DNA of 60,225 nt from Planctomycetota bacterium (GCA_016188675.1 JACPHJ010000102.1:1-60225), one strand, 5' to 3'. Positions 1-8,139 are shown, counted from the first letter of the stretch. The notes: a model not told the origin generated them from the sequence alone. A program made the numbers and translations.

Positions 1-87
1 GACCTTCGGGTGGGCGTGAATAAAGGATTCCACCCTGTCGAGACTCTTACCTATAATTGGCTCTATTGGCTTAATCAATTTTTTCAT
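1..87 (-). CDS. Partial gene, N-terminus only (possibly a polyprenyl synthetase)
   Basis: On the minus strand an ATG at 87 opens a frame of 29 codons that runs off the window edge without a stop. The visible peptide starts MKKLIKPIEPIIGK and continues with an amphipathic stretch around SLDRVESFI. That start loosely recalls the N-terminus of long-chain polyprenyl diphosphate synthases, but this is a weak impression and no active-site motif is within the window. No strong ribosome binding site is seen upstream. It is divergent from the cytochrome gene that follows. Treat the product as unknown. Confidence 0.4.
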   Translation of the reverse strand, partial: MKKLIKPIEPIIGKSLDRVESFIHAHPKV

Positions 88-109
88 AGTTATTTTTTGA
101 ACTTAGAAA

Positions 110-225
110 GTCCCCTCTTGGGAGGGGATTTAGGGGTGGGTAAAATGTAGGGGCTGGTTTCAAACCTGCCCTTACTCCAATAAGAACTCGTTGGATTTTG
201 TCTTTTAAAACCCAACCTAATTTAT
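110..225. repeat. Dispersed repeats: CCCCTC/GAGGGG hairpin followed by TTGG(A/G)TTTT module
   Basis: Positions 110-141 hold the hairpin core CCCCTCTTGGGAGGGG followed by TTAGGGGTGGGT, a unit found at many other intergenic sites here. Directly downstream, 185-225 holds a second module with arms TTGGATTTT and AAAACCCAA. The same two modules occur in the same order just before the dynamin-like gene (44215-44317). Both copies sit immediately upstream of a ribosome binding site. Confidence 0.7.
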
Positions 226-243
226 AGAGAAAGGAGTATGAAT

Positions 244-1698
244 ATGAGAAAAGGTGTCTTAAAATACGGAAGAGCATTGTTGGTGATGTTCGCCACGATG
301 CTCATCACCTTGGGGTTAGCATACGCCCAGGAAAAGAAAACCGGCAAGGAAGAAAAACCTATAAAAATCGTCATCCAGAAAAAGAAGGCGGTAAAAACAA
401 GTTATGCGCCTGTGACAGTAATTGAGTCCTTTGAGGACACAATGGCCCGAATGAAGGCTGCTAAACCAGAGGTAATAAAGCGTCACATGGATTTGCTTAA
501 TGAACGTTACGATCTAAGCGATAACCCGGCTAAAGATATAACAATGTCTCGGGGAAAATCCATACAACAAGGTGTGCGGGTTAAACTCCCGAAAGACGTG
601 ACCTGGGAAACCCTGGCTGCTATGACTCCGGAAGAAACTCGCGAAAAGAATCTGTTCCCCGGCGGGTTCATGCCGCTTCCACATCCAAACCATGCCGAAG
701 GCGGTATGCTCTTCCCAAAGTTTCACATTGAAGAGATCAAGAAACAAGAGGGGAGAGACCTCACCCGTTTTGACCTGGATTATGACCTGCCGGACCACTT
801 TTTGCCAGAGTTCCCGCCGCCAATTTATTTGACCACGCGGCCTGACCTGGGCGACGTTTCTCAGGGTAAGCTGGTGACCATTGCCAACTACTACGAGCTA
901 TTCAATGGGATACTGAATCCCAAACAGCTTGAAGGCTTAAGGCTGTTAGTAACGCCTTTTCCTCAGCAGCAGTTCAACCAAACAGAAGACCGTCGCTCGG
1001 AACAACCGAGCCGTGGGGTCGTCTGCTTTGACTGCCACGTAAATGGACACACCAATGCCGCCACCCACCTTGTGGGTGACATCCGGCCGCAGGAATTTCG
1101 ACATCGGCTTGATACACCTCCACTGCGAGGGGTGAATATTCAAAGATTATTCGGCTCGCAGCGGGCGTTGAAAAGTGTTGAGGACTTTACCGAATTTGAA
1201 CAGCGCGCAGCTTACTTTGACGGCGATCCGGTCATTGCGACAAAAAAGGGTGTTAATATCCTCGAACGGGCGAGTCAGGTGCACTTCATGGCAGAGGTTC
1301 AGGAACTATTCGACTTCCCTCCGGCTCCCAAGCTGAACATTTATGGCATGCTGGACCCAAAAAAGGCCACAGAGGCAGAACTCCGTGGACAGGATATATT
1401 CTTCGGTAAAGCCAGGTGCGCCTTTTGCCATCAACCTCCCTACTACACGGACAACCTCATGCACAACCTAAAGACAGAGCGTTTCTATAAGCCGCGCATG
1501 ATCAATGGGCTCATGGCCGGCGCTGACGGACCCATCAAGACCTTTCCACTCCGTGGCATCAAGGACTCTCCTCCGTACCTGCATGATGGTAGGTTGCTGA
1601 CCCTGGAAGACACGGTAGAATTCTTTAACCTGATCCTTGAGGTCCAGCTGACAAAACAAGAGAAGGAAGATTTGGTGGTATTTCTGAGGACGCTATAA
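244..1698 (+). CDS. Periplasmic di-heme cytochrome c, cytochrome c peroxidase/MauG-like
   Basis: The frame opens at 238, but the ribosome binding site AAGGAG (231-236) leaves only one base before that ATG and seven before the ATG at 244, so 244 is preferred. A signal peptide (hydrophobic LLVMFATMLITLGLA, cleavage after AYA) sends it to the periplasm. Counting from 238, two heme c motifs are seen, C263-F-D-C-H267 and C394-A-F-C-H398. The C-terminus (TFPLRGIKDSPPYLHDGRLLTLEDTVEFF) has the LR...PYxHDG...TLE pattern of the cytochrome c peroxidase superfamily. These proteins reduce peroxide or act as redox enzymes on small molecules. Which reaction applies is not evident. The OB-fold-like secreted protein downstream lies 16 bases away and is probably co-transcribed. 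Confidence 0.88.
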   Translation: MRKGVLKYGRALLVMFATMLITLGLAYAQEKKTGKEEKPIKIVIQKKKAVKTSYAPVTVIESFEDTMARMKAAKPEVIKRHMDLLNERYDLSDNPAKDITMSRGKSIQQGVRVKLPKDVTWETLAAMTPEETREKNLFPGGFMPLPHPNHAEGGMLFPKFHIEEIKKQEGRDLTRFDLDYDLPDHFLPEFPPPIYLTTRPDLGDVSQGKLVTIANYYELFNGILNPKQLEGLRLLVTPFPQQQFNQTEDRRSEQPSRGVVCFDCHVNGHTNAATHLVGDIRPQEFRHRLDTPPLRGVNIQRLFGSQRALKSVEDFTEFEQRAAYFDGDPVIATKKGVNILERASQVHFMAEVQELFDFPPAPKLNIYGMLDPKKATEAELRGQDIFFGKARCAFCHQPPYYTDNLMHNLKTERFYKPRMINGLMAGADGPIKTFPLRGIKDSPPYLHDGRLLTLEDTVEFFNLILEVQLTKQEKEDLVVFLRTL

Positions 1699-1714
1699 TA
1701 GAAAGGAGTAGAAG

Positions 1715-2173
1715 ATGAGGAAAACAGGCGTATTGATAGTAGCAATTTCTATATTTAGTCTTGTTTACATTGGTCAGTCATTTGCTCAGCAGGGAATGCA
1801 ATGGAGGGGAGGCGGCGGCTGGGGGATGGACGCTCCTTACAGCAGGATGTATGACCCAAAAACCGTTGAGACTGTTAGCGGAGAAGTGGTCAGCGTGGAT
1901 ATAATTACCCCAATGAAAGGGATGTGCTACGGCGTACATCTGCTGGTAAAGACGGCCAAAGAAACCATTTCTGTCCATTTGGGACCGGGATGGTATATTG
2001 AAAACCAGGACACCAAGATCGAGCCTAAGGACAAGGTTGAGATTACGGGATCAAGAATCACCCTTGATGGGAAACCCGCTATTATTGCTGCGGAAGTAAA
2101 GAAAGGTGAAGAAATACTGAAGCTTCGAAATAAAAAAGGCTTTCCGCTCTGGAGTGGATGGAGGAAACGCTAA
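1715..2173 (+). CDS. Secreted small protein, OB-fold-like domain
   Basis: 152 residues with a signal peptide (cleavage near SFA-QQ) followed by a Gly/Trp-rich linker (MQWRGGGGWGMDAP). Residues 45-140 form a compact beta-rich domain: VSGEVVSVDII, VHLLVKT, ISVHLGPGWYI, KVEITGSRITLDGKPAIIAAEV. This resembles the small periplasmic OB-fold proteins often found beside c-type cytochromes in metal-reducing and anaerobic bacteria. The ribosome binding site GAAAGGAG precedes the ATG by about 6 bases. No catalytic motif is visible. A role as an accessory of the upstream cytochrome is inferred only from position. Confidence 0.65.
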   Translation: MRKTGVLIVAISIFSLVYIGQSFAQQGMQWRGGGGWGMDAPYSRMYDPKTVETVSGEVVSVDIITPMKGMCYGVHLLVKTAKETISVHLGPGWYIENQDTKIEPKDKVEITGSRITLDGKPAIIAAEVKKGEEILKLRNKKGFPLWSGWRKR

Positions 2174-2287
2174 TTAGATTCTTCGCTTCGCTCAGAAGGA
2201 CATAAGAAGAAGGAACGACTGTTCTTGTCATTCTAAAACCTGCTCTGAACAATGTCGAAGGGGAGTGAAGCGATCGAAGAATCTCTA
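2174..2287. repeat. 113-bp dispersed element (copy A), inverted relative to 6454-6566
   Basis: This stretch begins one base after the stop codon of the preceding gene. Its ends are imperfect inverted repeats (AGATTCTTCGCTTCGCT at one end, CGAAGAATCT at the other). Its reverse complement matches 6454-6566 over about 113 bases with roughly 85% identity by eye, including the shared core ATGACAAGAACAGTC. The size and terminal symmetry are those of a miniature inverted-repeat element. Confidence 0.8.
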
Positions 2288-2310
2288 ACATTGAAATTAT
2301 AAATATTTAT

Positions 2311-2336
2311 TAGGGGCACGGAGCACCGTGCCCCTA
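2311..2336. repeat. Perfect hairpin, 11-bp arms and 4-base loop
   Basis: TAGGGGCACGG, loop AGCA, CCGTGCCCCTA. There is no T-run on either side, so it is not an obvious terminator. It overlaps the only GTG available as a start for the downstream DUF4405 gene, so it either masks that start or shows that the start is elsewhere. Confidence 0.75.
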
Positions 2337-2771
2337 CGAACTTTCGGGAATAAGGATTTGGCACCGATAGATAAATCAAAAATCAATCTCGTCATCGATG
2401 CCGTGATGTTTCTCTGTGTCATGGCAATTGCAGGAATTGGATGTCTCACAAAGTTTATCTTGCTGCCCGGCAAGGAGACTCCTGCAGTATATGGGAGAAA
2501 GGTAGATTTGTTCCTGTTCGGAATGGACCGCCACGCATGGGGAACGATTCATTTTATCATTGCGTGCGTCTTTCTCGGATTATTAACCGCCCACATAGTG
2601 CTTCACTGGAACATGATCGTGTCGATATATCACAGACTAATCGGGAGAGCCGTGGCAAGGCGTATCGTCGCCATAGCCATTCTCATCATCGGCATATTTC
2701 TTGTAGTCTCTCCTTTCTTTGTAAAGCCCGAAGTGCAGCACTCTGAACAAAAGGGGCGACGGCATCAATGA
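2328..2771 (+). CDS. DUF4405-like membrane protein (cytochrome b-type fold)
   Basis: The frame encodes three hydrophobic segments (VIDAVMFLCVMAIAGIGCL, IHFIIACVFLGLLTAHIVL, IVAIAILIIGIFLVVSPFF) with histidines in and next to them (DRHAWGTIHF, TAHIVLHWN). This is the layout of DUF4405 proteins, thought to bind heme like small cytochromes b. The start is unclear. The frame is closed by TGA about 30 bases upstream, the GTG at 2328 lies inside a perfect hairpin and lacks a ribosome binding site, and no ATG occurs before the first membrane helix. Repeat insertion may have replaced the original 5' end. Confidence 0.6.
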   Translation: MPLRTFGNKDLAPIDKSKINLVIDAVMFLCVMAIAGIGCLTKFILLPGKETPAVYGRKVDLFLFGMDRHAWGTIHFIIACVFLGLLTAHIVLHWNMIVSIYHRLIGRAVARRIVAIAILIIGIFLVVSPFFVKPEVQHSEQKGRRHQ

Positions 2772-2826
2772 AAATACGAATTATCAAAAAAAGAGTTTAT
2801 AAAATTACTGAAAATATTGGAGGAAA

Positions 2827-3396
2827 ATGATGAAAAAATCGTTAGGGGCAAAAACCATCGTATATCCAACACCGGTCTTCATTGTGGGAACTTACGATAA
2901 GGATGGAAAACCAAATGCGATGAACGTGGCGTGGGGAGGCCTCTGCTGTTCAAGTCCGCCTTGTGTTGCGATTTCCTTAAGAAAGGCCACGTATACATAT
3001 GGGAACGTTGTGGAGCGAAAGTCCTTTACCATAAACATCCCTTCTGAGGCGCATGTAAAGGAAGCGGATCATTTTGGAATTACATCCGGAAGCAAAGAAG
3101 ATAAGTTTTCCGCTACCGGACTTACTCCGGTTAAGAGCGACCTTGTAGACGCCCCTTATATTAAGGAATTCCCATTGATTTTGGAATGCAGGTTAAAACA
3201 AACCGTAGAAATAGGATTGCATACCCAGTTTATTGGCGAGATCGTGGACGTAAAAATCGAGGAATCTGTACTTGGAGAAGGGGGTATTCCTGACATAAAG
3301 AAAATCAAACCCTTCCTGTATGCCCCTGAAATACGTGCTTATTACGGAATCGGTGAATGTCTTGGAAAGGCGTTCTCCTTAGGTAAACAGGTATAA
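2827..3396 (+). CDS. Flavin reductase family protein (FMN-binding)
   Basis: 189 residues. The N-terminal half has the flavin reductase-like pattern: [33 protein letters not shown], then [29 protein letters not shown]. Members bind FMN through a split-barrel fold and are often called flavoredoxins. The full family length is present. GGAGG lies 4-8 bases ahead of the ATG. It is separated from the cysteine-synthesis genes by a repeat element, so co-transcription is uncertain. Confidence 0.85.
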   Translation: MMKKSLGAKTIVYPTPVFIVGTYDKDGKPNAMNVAWGGLCCSSPPCVAISLRKATYTYGNVVERKSFTINIPSEAHVKEADHFGITSGSKEDKFSATGLTPVKSDLVDAPYIKEFPLILECRLKQTVEIGLHTQFIGEIVDVKIEESVLGEGGIPDIKKIKPFLYAPEIRAYYGIGECLGKAFSLGKQV

Positions 3397-3428
3397 AACG
3401 CTTATTTCTTAATTCTCCTTAACACACG

Positions 3429-3490
3429 CCTTCCCCTCTCGATAGGGGAATCAAAAAATCCCCTCTTGGGAGGGGATAAGGGGTGGGTAA
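3429..3490. repeat. CCCCTC/GAGGGG double-hairpin dispersed repeat
   Basis: Two consecutive hairpins, CCCCTCTCGATAGGGG and CCCCTCTTGGGAGGGG, are joined by AATCAAAAAAT and followed by AAGGGGTGGGT. This is one copy of the most frequent repeat family in the window; the fullest copies are at 29272-29340 and 53809-53879. Confidence 0.8.
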
Positions 3491-3558
3491 TAATTTCGCC
3501 TATTCAGGAAAAGCCCCAGAAATTTGCTTTATTTTAAACAGTTTTCAAGAGGTAAATC

Positions 3559-4578
3559 ATGTCCATTACCAACGCAGATTTCCGCGCCCTGATAGAGAAA
3601 TTCGGGAGTATCACTTCCGATATTCTGAAAACCATCGGCTGGACACCCCTGGTAAGATTGAACAAGATTACGTGTGGCCTAAACACAAGTATATTCGCCA
3701 AACTCGAATTTCTCAACCCTGCCGGGAGCGTCAAGGACAGGATGGCATTGTTTATCATTGAGGATGCTGAAAAGAGGGGACTCTTAAAACCCGGCGGTAC
3801 TATCGTAGAAAACTCATCGGGCAATACCGGCGCCGCACTTGCCATGATTGCGGCGGTAAAGGGCTACAAATGCATAATTACCATGCCCGATAAGATGAGC
3901 GAAGAGAAAAAGAACCTGATGAGGGCGTTTGGTGCGGAAGTGGTCGTGACTCCCACAGACGTCCCTCCAGATTCCCCGGAAAGTTATTACAGCGTTGCCA
4001 AAAAAATAGCCAGAGAAACGCCAAATTCTTACTATCCGGACCAGTACAACAATCCAAGGAATATTGATTCCCATTATTACACCACCGGGCCTGAGATATG
4101 GAAACAGATGGGAGGAAACGTAGATTATTTTGTTGCCGGAATAGGCACTGGCGGCACCATGAGCGGCGCCGGAAAATATCTCAAGGAACAGAATCCTGAG
4201 ATAAAGATAATTGCAGTTGACCCCGAAGGCTCAGTTTTTTATGATTATTTCAAGACCGGAAAGCTTGTAAAGCCACACGTTTACAAGGTAGAGGGAATTG
4301 GAGAGGACTATCTTGTAAAGGCTGTTGATTTTAACCTCATAGACGACATTGTTCAGGTACATGATAAGGAATCATTTCTGATGGCAAGGAGACTGGCAAG
4401 AGAAGAGGGCATCTTTGCGGGAGGATCGAGCGGCAGCGCCATATGGGCAGCCATTAAGATTACCGGAGAAATAAAAGAAAACAAAAATATCGTAGTGATC
4501 CTTCCGGATTCCGGCAGCAGATACCTCAGCAAGATGTACAATGACGAATGGATGAAGGCAAATGGTTTTCTGGAGTGA
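3559..4578 (+). CDS. Cystathionine beta-synthase / cysteine synthase family PLP enzyme
   Basis: 339 residues, fold type II PLP enzyme. The PLP lysine is K59 in NPAGSVKDR, followed by the substrate loop ENSSGNTGAAL and the phosphate-binding loop GIGTGGT. The C-terminal PDSGSRYLSKMYND and the internal VEGIGEDY are typical of cystathionine beta-synthase rather than plain O-acetylserine sulfhydrylase. There is no C-terminal CBS domain. It would condense homocysteine (or O-acetylserine) with serine or sulfide to build cystathionine or cysteine. The gamma-enzyme 0.6 kb downstream supports a transsulfuration pathway. AGAGG lies six bases before the ATG. Confidence 0.88.
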   Translation: MSITNADFRALIEKFGSITSDILKTIGWTPLVRLNKITCGLNTSIFAKLEFLNPAGSVKDRMALFIIEDAEKRGLLKPGGTIVENSSGNTGAALAMIAAVKGYKCIITMPDKMSEEKKNLMRAFGAEVVVTPTDVPPDSPESYYSVAKKIARETPNSYYPDQYNNPRNIDSHYYTTGPEIWKQMGGNVDYFVAGIGTGGTMSGAGKYLKEQNPEIKIIAVDPEGSVFYDYFKTGKLVKPHVYKVEGIGEDYLVKAVDFNLIDDIVQVHDKESFLMARRLAREEGIFAGGSSGSAIWAAIKITGEIKENKNIVVILPDSGSRYLSKMYNDEWMKANGFLE

Positions 4579-4631
4579 TGATGGTAGAAAAACTACTCAA
4601 AATAAAATAGAGCTTTGTTATAATTTTATAA

Positions 4632-4724
4632 CCTCCCCTTCATCCCCTCCTTGCGAAGGAGGGGATTGAGGGGTGGTTATAATAAGAATTCCCTTGTTCC
4701 TCCTTCGCAAGGAGGGGATGAAAG
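4632..4724. repeat. Repeat pair (CTCCTTGCGAAGGAGG hairpins) before the DUF559 gene
   Basis: The hairpin CCCCTCCTTGCGAAGGAGGGG, flanked by CCTCCCCTTCAT and TTGAGGGGTGG, is followed at 4698-4724 by a second, inverted half copy with core CTCCTTCGCAAGGAG. A third copy forms the 3' end of the DUF559 gene (5096-5133), so this gene is bounded on both sides by the same sequence. Confidence 0.8.
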
Positions 4725-4736
4725 GCATCTTCCAAT

Positions 4737-5138
4737 ATGACAGAAATATTCAATAAAAAAGAATATTTAAAGAAACGACGCCATCTGCGAAGGAATATGA
4801 CAAGAACAGAAGTATTCCTTTGGTCAAAATTAAAGGGTAAACAGCTTAATGGTCTAAAATTCAGACGACAATACGGGATTAAAAACTATACGGTTGATTT
4901 TTATTGTACAGAATTAAAACTAGCAATCGAAATTGACGGAGGTGTTCATTACTATAATCCTCGGATTGAATCTGACAAGAAAAGACAAAAAGATATAGAG
5001 GCTTTAGGAGTCAAAGTGTTGAGATACACCAGTAATGACATTATTAAAAATATCAACGGTGTTTCGCAAGATATTATTGTGAAGACTATTTCCAATTCCC
5101 CTCCTTGCGAAGGAGGGGATAAAGGGGAGGTAAAATAA
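4737..5138 (+). CDS. DUF559 family endonuclease-like protein (Vsr-type fold)
   Basis: 133 residues. DUF559 proteins share the PD-(D/E)XK-like fold of very-short-patch repair endonucleases. The likely catalytic residues are D54 in TVDFYC and E65, D67 in AIEIDGGVHY, with H71 following. The N-terminal RRNMTRTEVFLWSKLKGKQLNGLKFRRQ is diagnostic. The last 17 residues (from NSPPCEGG) are encoded by a dispersed repeat, so the natural C-terminus has been replaced or extended by repeat sequence. The gene interrupts an otherwise sensible pair of transsulfuration genes and was probably inserted. Its cellular role is unknown. Confidence 0.85.
   Translation: MTEIFNKKEYLKKRRHLRRNMTRTEVFLWSKLKGKQLNGLKFRRQYGIKNYTVDFYCTELKLAIEIDGGVHYYNPRIESDKKRQKDIEALGVKVLRYTSNDIIKNINGVSQDIIVKTISNSPPCEGGDKGEVK
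5096..5133. repeat. Repeat copy overlapping the 3' end of the DUF559 gene
   Basis: Core CCCCTCCTTGCGAAGGAGGGG followed by ATAAAGGGGAGG. It is the same unit as at 4632-4676 and is translated as the tail of the nuclease-like protein. Confidence 0.8.
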
Positions 5139-5209
5139 ATATTTTTCAAATTTTAATCTAAATAGTTATACAATTCTGATAATGCTCTTTTTGTGTAAAA
5201 GGTAAATTT

Positions 5210-6352
5210 ATGAAACAGAAATTCGAAACACGGGCCATTCATGCCGGATGCGAGCCTGACCCCGGCACAGGCGCAATCATGACGCCCATATTTCAGACGA
5301 GCACGTACGTCCAGGAATCCCCCGGCAAGCACAAAGGATACGACTATTCAAGGACGCACAATCCCACCAGAACGGCGCTGGAAAAAAACATCGCCTCTCT
5401 GGAAGAAGGAAATTATGGGCTTGCATTCTCATCTGGCTTGTCCGCTATTACAGCAATAACCCTCATGCTGGGTGCGGGCGACCACATCATCTGCAGCGAC
5501 GATGTCTACGGCGGGACGTTTCGCTTGTTCGATAAGGTATTGAAAAAATTTAACCTCGAATTCGATTTCATAGATTTAACCAACCCCCAATCCTTAGAAA
5601 GATATAGAAAAGACACCACAAAGCTTGTATGGCTGGAAAGCCCGTCGAATCCGCTCCTTAAACTCATTGATATTGAAGCAATCGCCAACATCGCAAAAAA
5701 ACATAATATATTGGTTGTTGTTGATAACACCTTTGCAACACCTTTCTTCCAGAAGCCTTTGAAACTTGGCGCAGACATCATCATGCACAGCACCACCAAA
5801 TACCTCAACGGTCATAGTGATGTCATTGGCGGCGCTCTGGTAATGAACGATAAGGGCTTATACGAAAAACTCCAGTTTCTTCAAAACGCAGCAGGCGCAG
5901 TACCAGGCCCATTTGACTGCTTCCTGGTGCTCCGCGGCATCAAAACCCTTGCCGTTAGAATGGTACGGCACGCAGAAAATGCAATGAAGATCGCGCAATT
6001 TTTGGAAAGTCATCCAAAAGTGAGAAGGGTTATTTATCCCGGACTCGCATCGCATCCGCAACACGAACTCGCACGGAAGCAGATGTCCGGGTTCGGAGGA
6101 ATAATAACCTTTTTCATAAAGGGAGGACTGGAAGCAGCACGAAGATTTCTTGAACGAGTAAGGATATTCTCTTTAGCAGAGAGTCTTGGCGGCGTGGAGT
6201 CGCTTATAGAACATCCGGCAATAATGACGCATGCATCGCTTCCAAAGGAAGTCCGGGAGAAAATAGGCATATCAGACGAACTCATCCGGGTTTCTGTAGG
6301 AATTGAGCATGTGGATGATTTGATAAGTGACCTCGAACAAGCCTTGACTTAA
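5210..6352 (+). CDS. Cystathionine gamma-synthase / gamma-lyase (Cys/Met metabolism PLP enzyme)
   Basis: 380 residues, full length for the family. The N-terminus ETRAIHAGCEPDPGTGAIMTPIFQTSTY, the substrate region YDYSRTHNPTR and the PLP-lysine motif MHSTTKYLNGHSDVIGG (K197) are clear. The C-terminal SLGGVESLIEHPAIMTHA is shared by gamma-synthase and gamma-lyase, which cannot be told apart by eye. With the upstream beta-synthase homologue it would interconvert homocysteine and cysteine. AAAGG lies about seven bases before the ATG. Confidence 0.9.
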   Translation: MKQKFETRAIHAGCEPDPGTGAIMTPIFQTSTYVQESPGKHKGYDYSRTHNPTRTALEKNIASLEEGNYGLAFSSGLSAITAITLMLGAGDHIICSDDVYGGTFRLFDKVLKKFNLEFDFIDLTNPQSLERYRKDTTKLVWLESPSNPLLKLIDIEAIANIAKKHNILVVVDNTFATPFFQKPLKLGADIIMHSTTKYLNGHSDVIGGALVMNDKGLYEKLQFLQNAAGAVPGPFDCFLVLRGIKTLAVRMVRHAENAMKIAQFLESHPKVRRVIYPGLASHPQHELARKQMSGFGGIITFFIKGGLEAARRFLERVRIFSLAESLGGVESLIEHPAIMTHASLPKEVREKIGISDELIRVSVGIEHVDDLISDLEQALT

Positions 6353-6382
6353 TGTTGATGAATTTTAAACCGCCTATGTAGT

Positions 6383-6400
6383 GGCAAGGCGCGCCTTGCC
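6383..6400. repeat. 18-bp perfect palindrome
   Basis: GGCAAGGCG followed by its reverse complement CGCCTTGCC, about 30 bases after the cystathionine gene. There is no T-run, so it is probably another repeat rather than a terminator. It lies in the 373-base gap 6353-6725, which otherwise holds only the repeats listed next. Confidence 0.7.
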
Positions 6401-6453
6401 TTACAGTGTTGTTAGTTGCCAAAGGCCTAGTTAATGTATAGGAATCTCAAACC

Positions 6454-6566
6454 GAGATTCTTCGGTCGCTTTCACTCCCCTTCGACGTTGCTCAGGGCAG
6501 ACCTCAGAATGACAAGAACAGTCATTCCTTCGCCTTATGTCATTCTGAGCAAAGCGAAGAATCTAA
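6454..6566. repeat. 113-bp dispersed element (copy B), inverted relative to 2174-2287
   Basis: Matches the reverse complement of 2174-2287 over its whole length. Ends are GAGATTCTTCG and CGAAGAATCT. Together the two copies bracket 4.2 kb holding the flavin reductase, transsulfuration and DUF559 genes. Confidence 0.8.
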
Positions 6567-6587
6567 TTTAATGTAGGACACAGAGAA

Positions 6588-6694
6588 TCCCCCTTAAAAA
6601 AGGGGGTTAGGGGGTTGTAAACTTGTCCTCATGAAAATGGGGAATACCCCAGGGAAAAACACAACCCCCTCAGTCCCCCTTTGTTAATGGGGAC
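6588..6694. repeat. CCCCCTT/AAGGGGG repeat with inverted halves
   Basis: AATCCCCCTTAAAAAAGGGGG then TTAGGGGGTTGT at 6588-6619, followed at 6661-6694 by the inverted half ACAACCCCCT with CCCCCTTTGTTAATGGGG. A similar unit closes the window at 60109-60174. Confidence 0.75.
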
Positions 6695-6725
6695 TTAAAA
6701 GGAATAATACCAAAAGGAGGTCTTT

Positions 6726-7196
6726 ATGCCGGTAAAGAAACTAAATGAATTTCTGGACAGCCACAGTATTAAGTACGTCGTCATCAGTCACTCCCGTGCC
6801 TTCACGGCACAGGAAACGGCAACATCTGCCCATATTCCCGGGAAAGAACTGGCCAAGACGGTCATGGTAAAAATGAATGGGAAAATGGCAATGGCCGTCC
6901 TTCCGGCTTCTTGTAAGGTAGATTTTGACCTCTTGAAAAAGACCACCGAGGCTGTTACCATTGATATTGCCAATGAAAAGGAATTCAAAGACCTGTTTCC
7001 CGATTGTGAAATTGGCGCCATGCCGCCGTTTGGCAATCTTTACGGAATGGAGGTTTTTCTAGCAAAAACCCTAACCGAAGACAGAGAGATTGCATTCAAC
7101 GCAGGTTCTCACAGGGAACTGGTCAAGATGGCATACAAGGATTTTGAGAGACTGGTAAAACCAAAGATTGTAAAATTTTCCGTTGAAATCAAGTAA
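6726..7196 (+). CDS. YbaK/EbsC family aminoacyl-tRNA deacylase
   Basis: 156 residues, a single YbaK-type domain. Family signatures include the conserved lysine in IPGKELAKTVMVKMNGKMAMAVLPA and the IGAMPPFGNLYGMEVF segment. These proteins hydrolyse mischarged tRNA (for example Cys- or Ala-tRNAPro) in the cytoplasm; which substrate applies here cannot be told. An excellent ribosome binding site, AAAGGAGG, precedes the ATG by seven bases. Confidence 0.85.
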   Translation: MPVKKLNEFLDSHSIKYVVISHSRAFTAQETATSAHIPGKELAKTVMVKMNGKMAMAVLPASCKVDFDLLKKTTEAVTIDIANEKEFKDLFPDCEIGAMPPFGNLYGMEVFLAKTLTEDREIAFNAGSHRELVKMAYKDFERLVKPKIVKFSVEIK

Positions 7197-7360
7197 AATA
7201 TCAAGCGAAGTTTCAGACGGAACATATATGAAACCGCAGATTGCTCAGATTGCGCAGATAAAAATTCATAAATATAAATTACTATTTTTTGGTTGCGGCT
7301 CTGCCGTGCTGTGAAATCTGTGGTTCCTACATCGTTACTTACGTAATAAGGAGGCACACT

Positions 7361-7546
7361 ATGATTCACTTAGATCTTACAAAAGACGAAAAAGATATTT
7401 TGACAGAAATCCTGGAAAACGATCTTTCCGACCTTCGCATGGAAATCACTGATACGGACAGTTTGGATTTCAGAGAAATACTGAAAAAACAAAAAGAGGT
7501 TTTAAAGAAGGTGCTGGAAACGCTGCGACAGGCAAGAGAAAAGTAA
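7361..7546 (+). CDS. Small helical protein of unknown function (61 aa)
   Basis: The frame extends upstream to 7289, but AAGGAGG at 7348-7354 fixes the start at the ATG at 7361. The product is short and charged (MIHLDLTKDEKDILTEILENDLSDLRMEI), predicted to be helical, with a C-terminal KKQKEVLKKVLETLRQAREK coiled-coil-like helix. It contains no known motif. It lies between a tRNA deacylase and a ferritin-like gene with no sign of overlap. Confidence 0.7.
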   Translation: MIHLDLTKDEKDILTEILENDLSDLRMEITDTDSLDFREILKKQKEVLKKVLETLRQAREK

Positions 7547-7619
7547 CAGTCCGCCGCCGGAAACGCAGATAACAACGCTCCTGGCAGACAACGTCACCGG
7601 TAAATAAAAACAGATATAT

Positions 7620-8105
7620 ATGTCAAATGATAGCAAAAGTGTCTTTGAAACGGCTATTTCAGAAGAGCTGAAGGCAAGCAGGTTTTATTCCAACCTGGCG
7701 CTCCAGATGGAGGATAAGGGCGCACGCCTGAAATTCGAAGTCATGGCAGCTATAGAGATGAGACACTACGAATCCCTCGTCTCGTATTATCAGGAGAAAT
7801 TTAAGAAGCCGCCCTTAGTGCAAGAAGCAAAAGAAAGCAAGATCGTCAGACCTGAAACTCCGCCGAAAACAGCAACTTTCGGTGAGGCCATCAAGGTTAT
7901 AATGGACACGGAACGCAGGGCATACGAATTCTATAAAAAGGCATTAGAATCGTCAACCGATGAGAATGACCGGAAGATATTCAAGGCGCTTGCAGACATG
8001 GAACAAGCACATTTTGAGCAATTCAGGACGGAATACAACTACATGATGGAATCCACCATCCGCTTCGCCAGCGAAGACATCCCCTGGATGATGGAGGTAT
8101 ATTAA
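7620..8105 (+). CDS. Ferritin-like / rubrerythrin-type diiron protein without rubredoxin domain
   Basis: 161 residues forming a four-helix bundle with two ExxH iron-binding motifs, E46-M-R-H49 and E128-Q-A-H131, plus helix glutamates E15/E16 and E98. This is the rubrerythrin pattern of peroxide-reducing or iron-handling proteins. The usual rubredoxin CxxC pairs are absent, so an external electron donor would be needed. The start ATG has no clear ribosome binding site. It may act in oxidative stress defence of an anaerobe. Confidence 0.85.
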   Translation: MSNDSKSVFETAISEELKASRFYSNLALQMEDKGARLKFEVMAAIEMRHYESLVSYYQEKFKKPPLVQEAKESKIVRPETPPKTATFGEAIKVIMDTERRAYEFYKKALESSTDENDRKIFKALADMEQAHFEQFRTEYNYMMESTIRFASEDIPWMMEVY

Positions 8106-8139
8106 AATCTTTTTTACAGGTATATCTGAACATTTGAAT

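Noticed and set aside
6383-6400. Terminator of the cystathionine gene
   Set aside because: The palindrome is perfect but no T-run follows on either strand.
2174-6566. Composite transposon formed by the two inverted 113-bp elements
   Set aside because: No transposase lies between or in them; the genes inside are ordinary metabolism.
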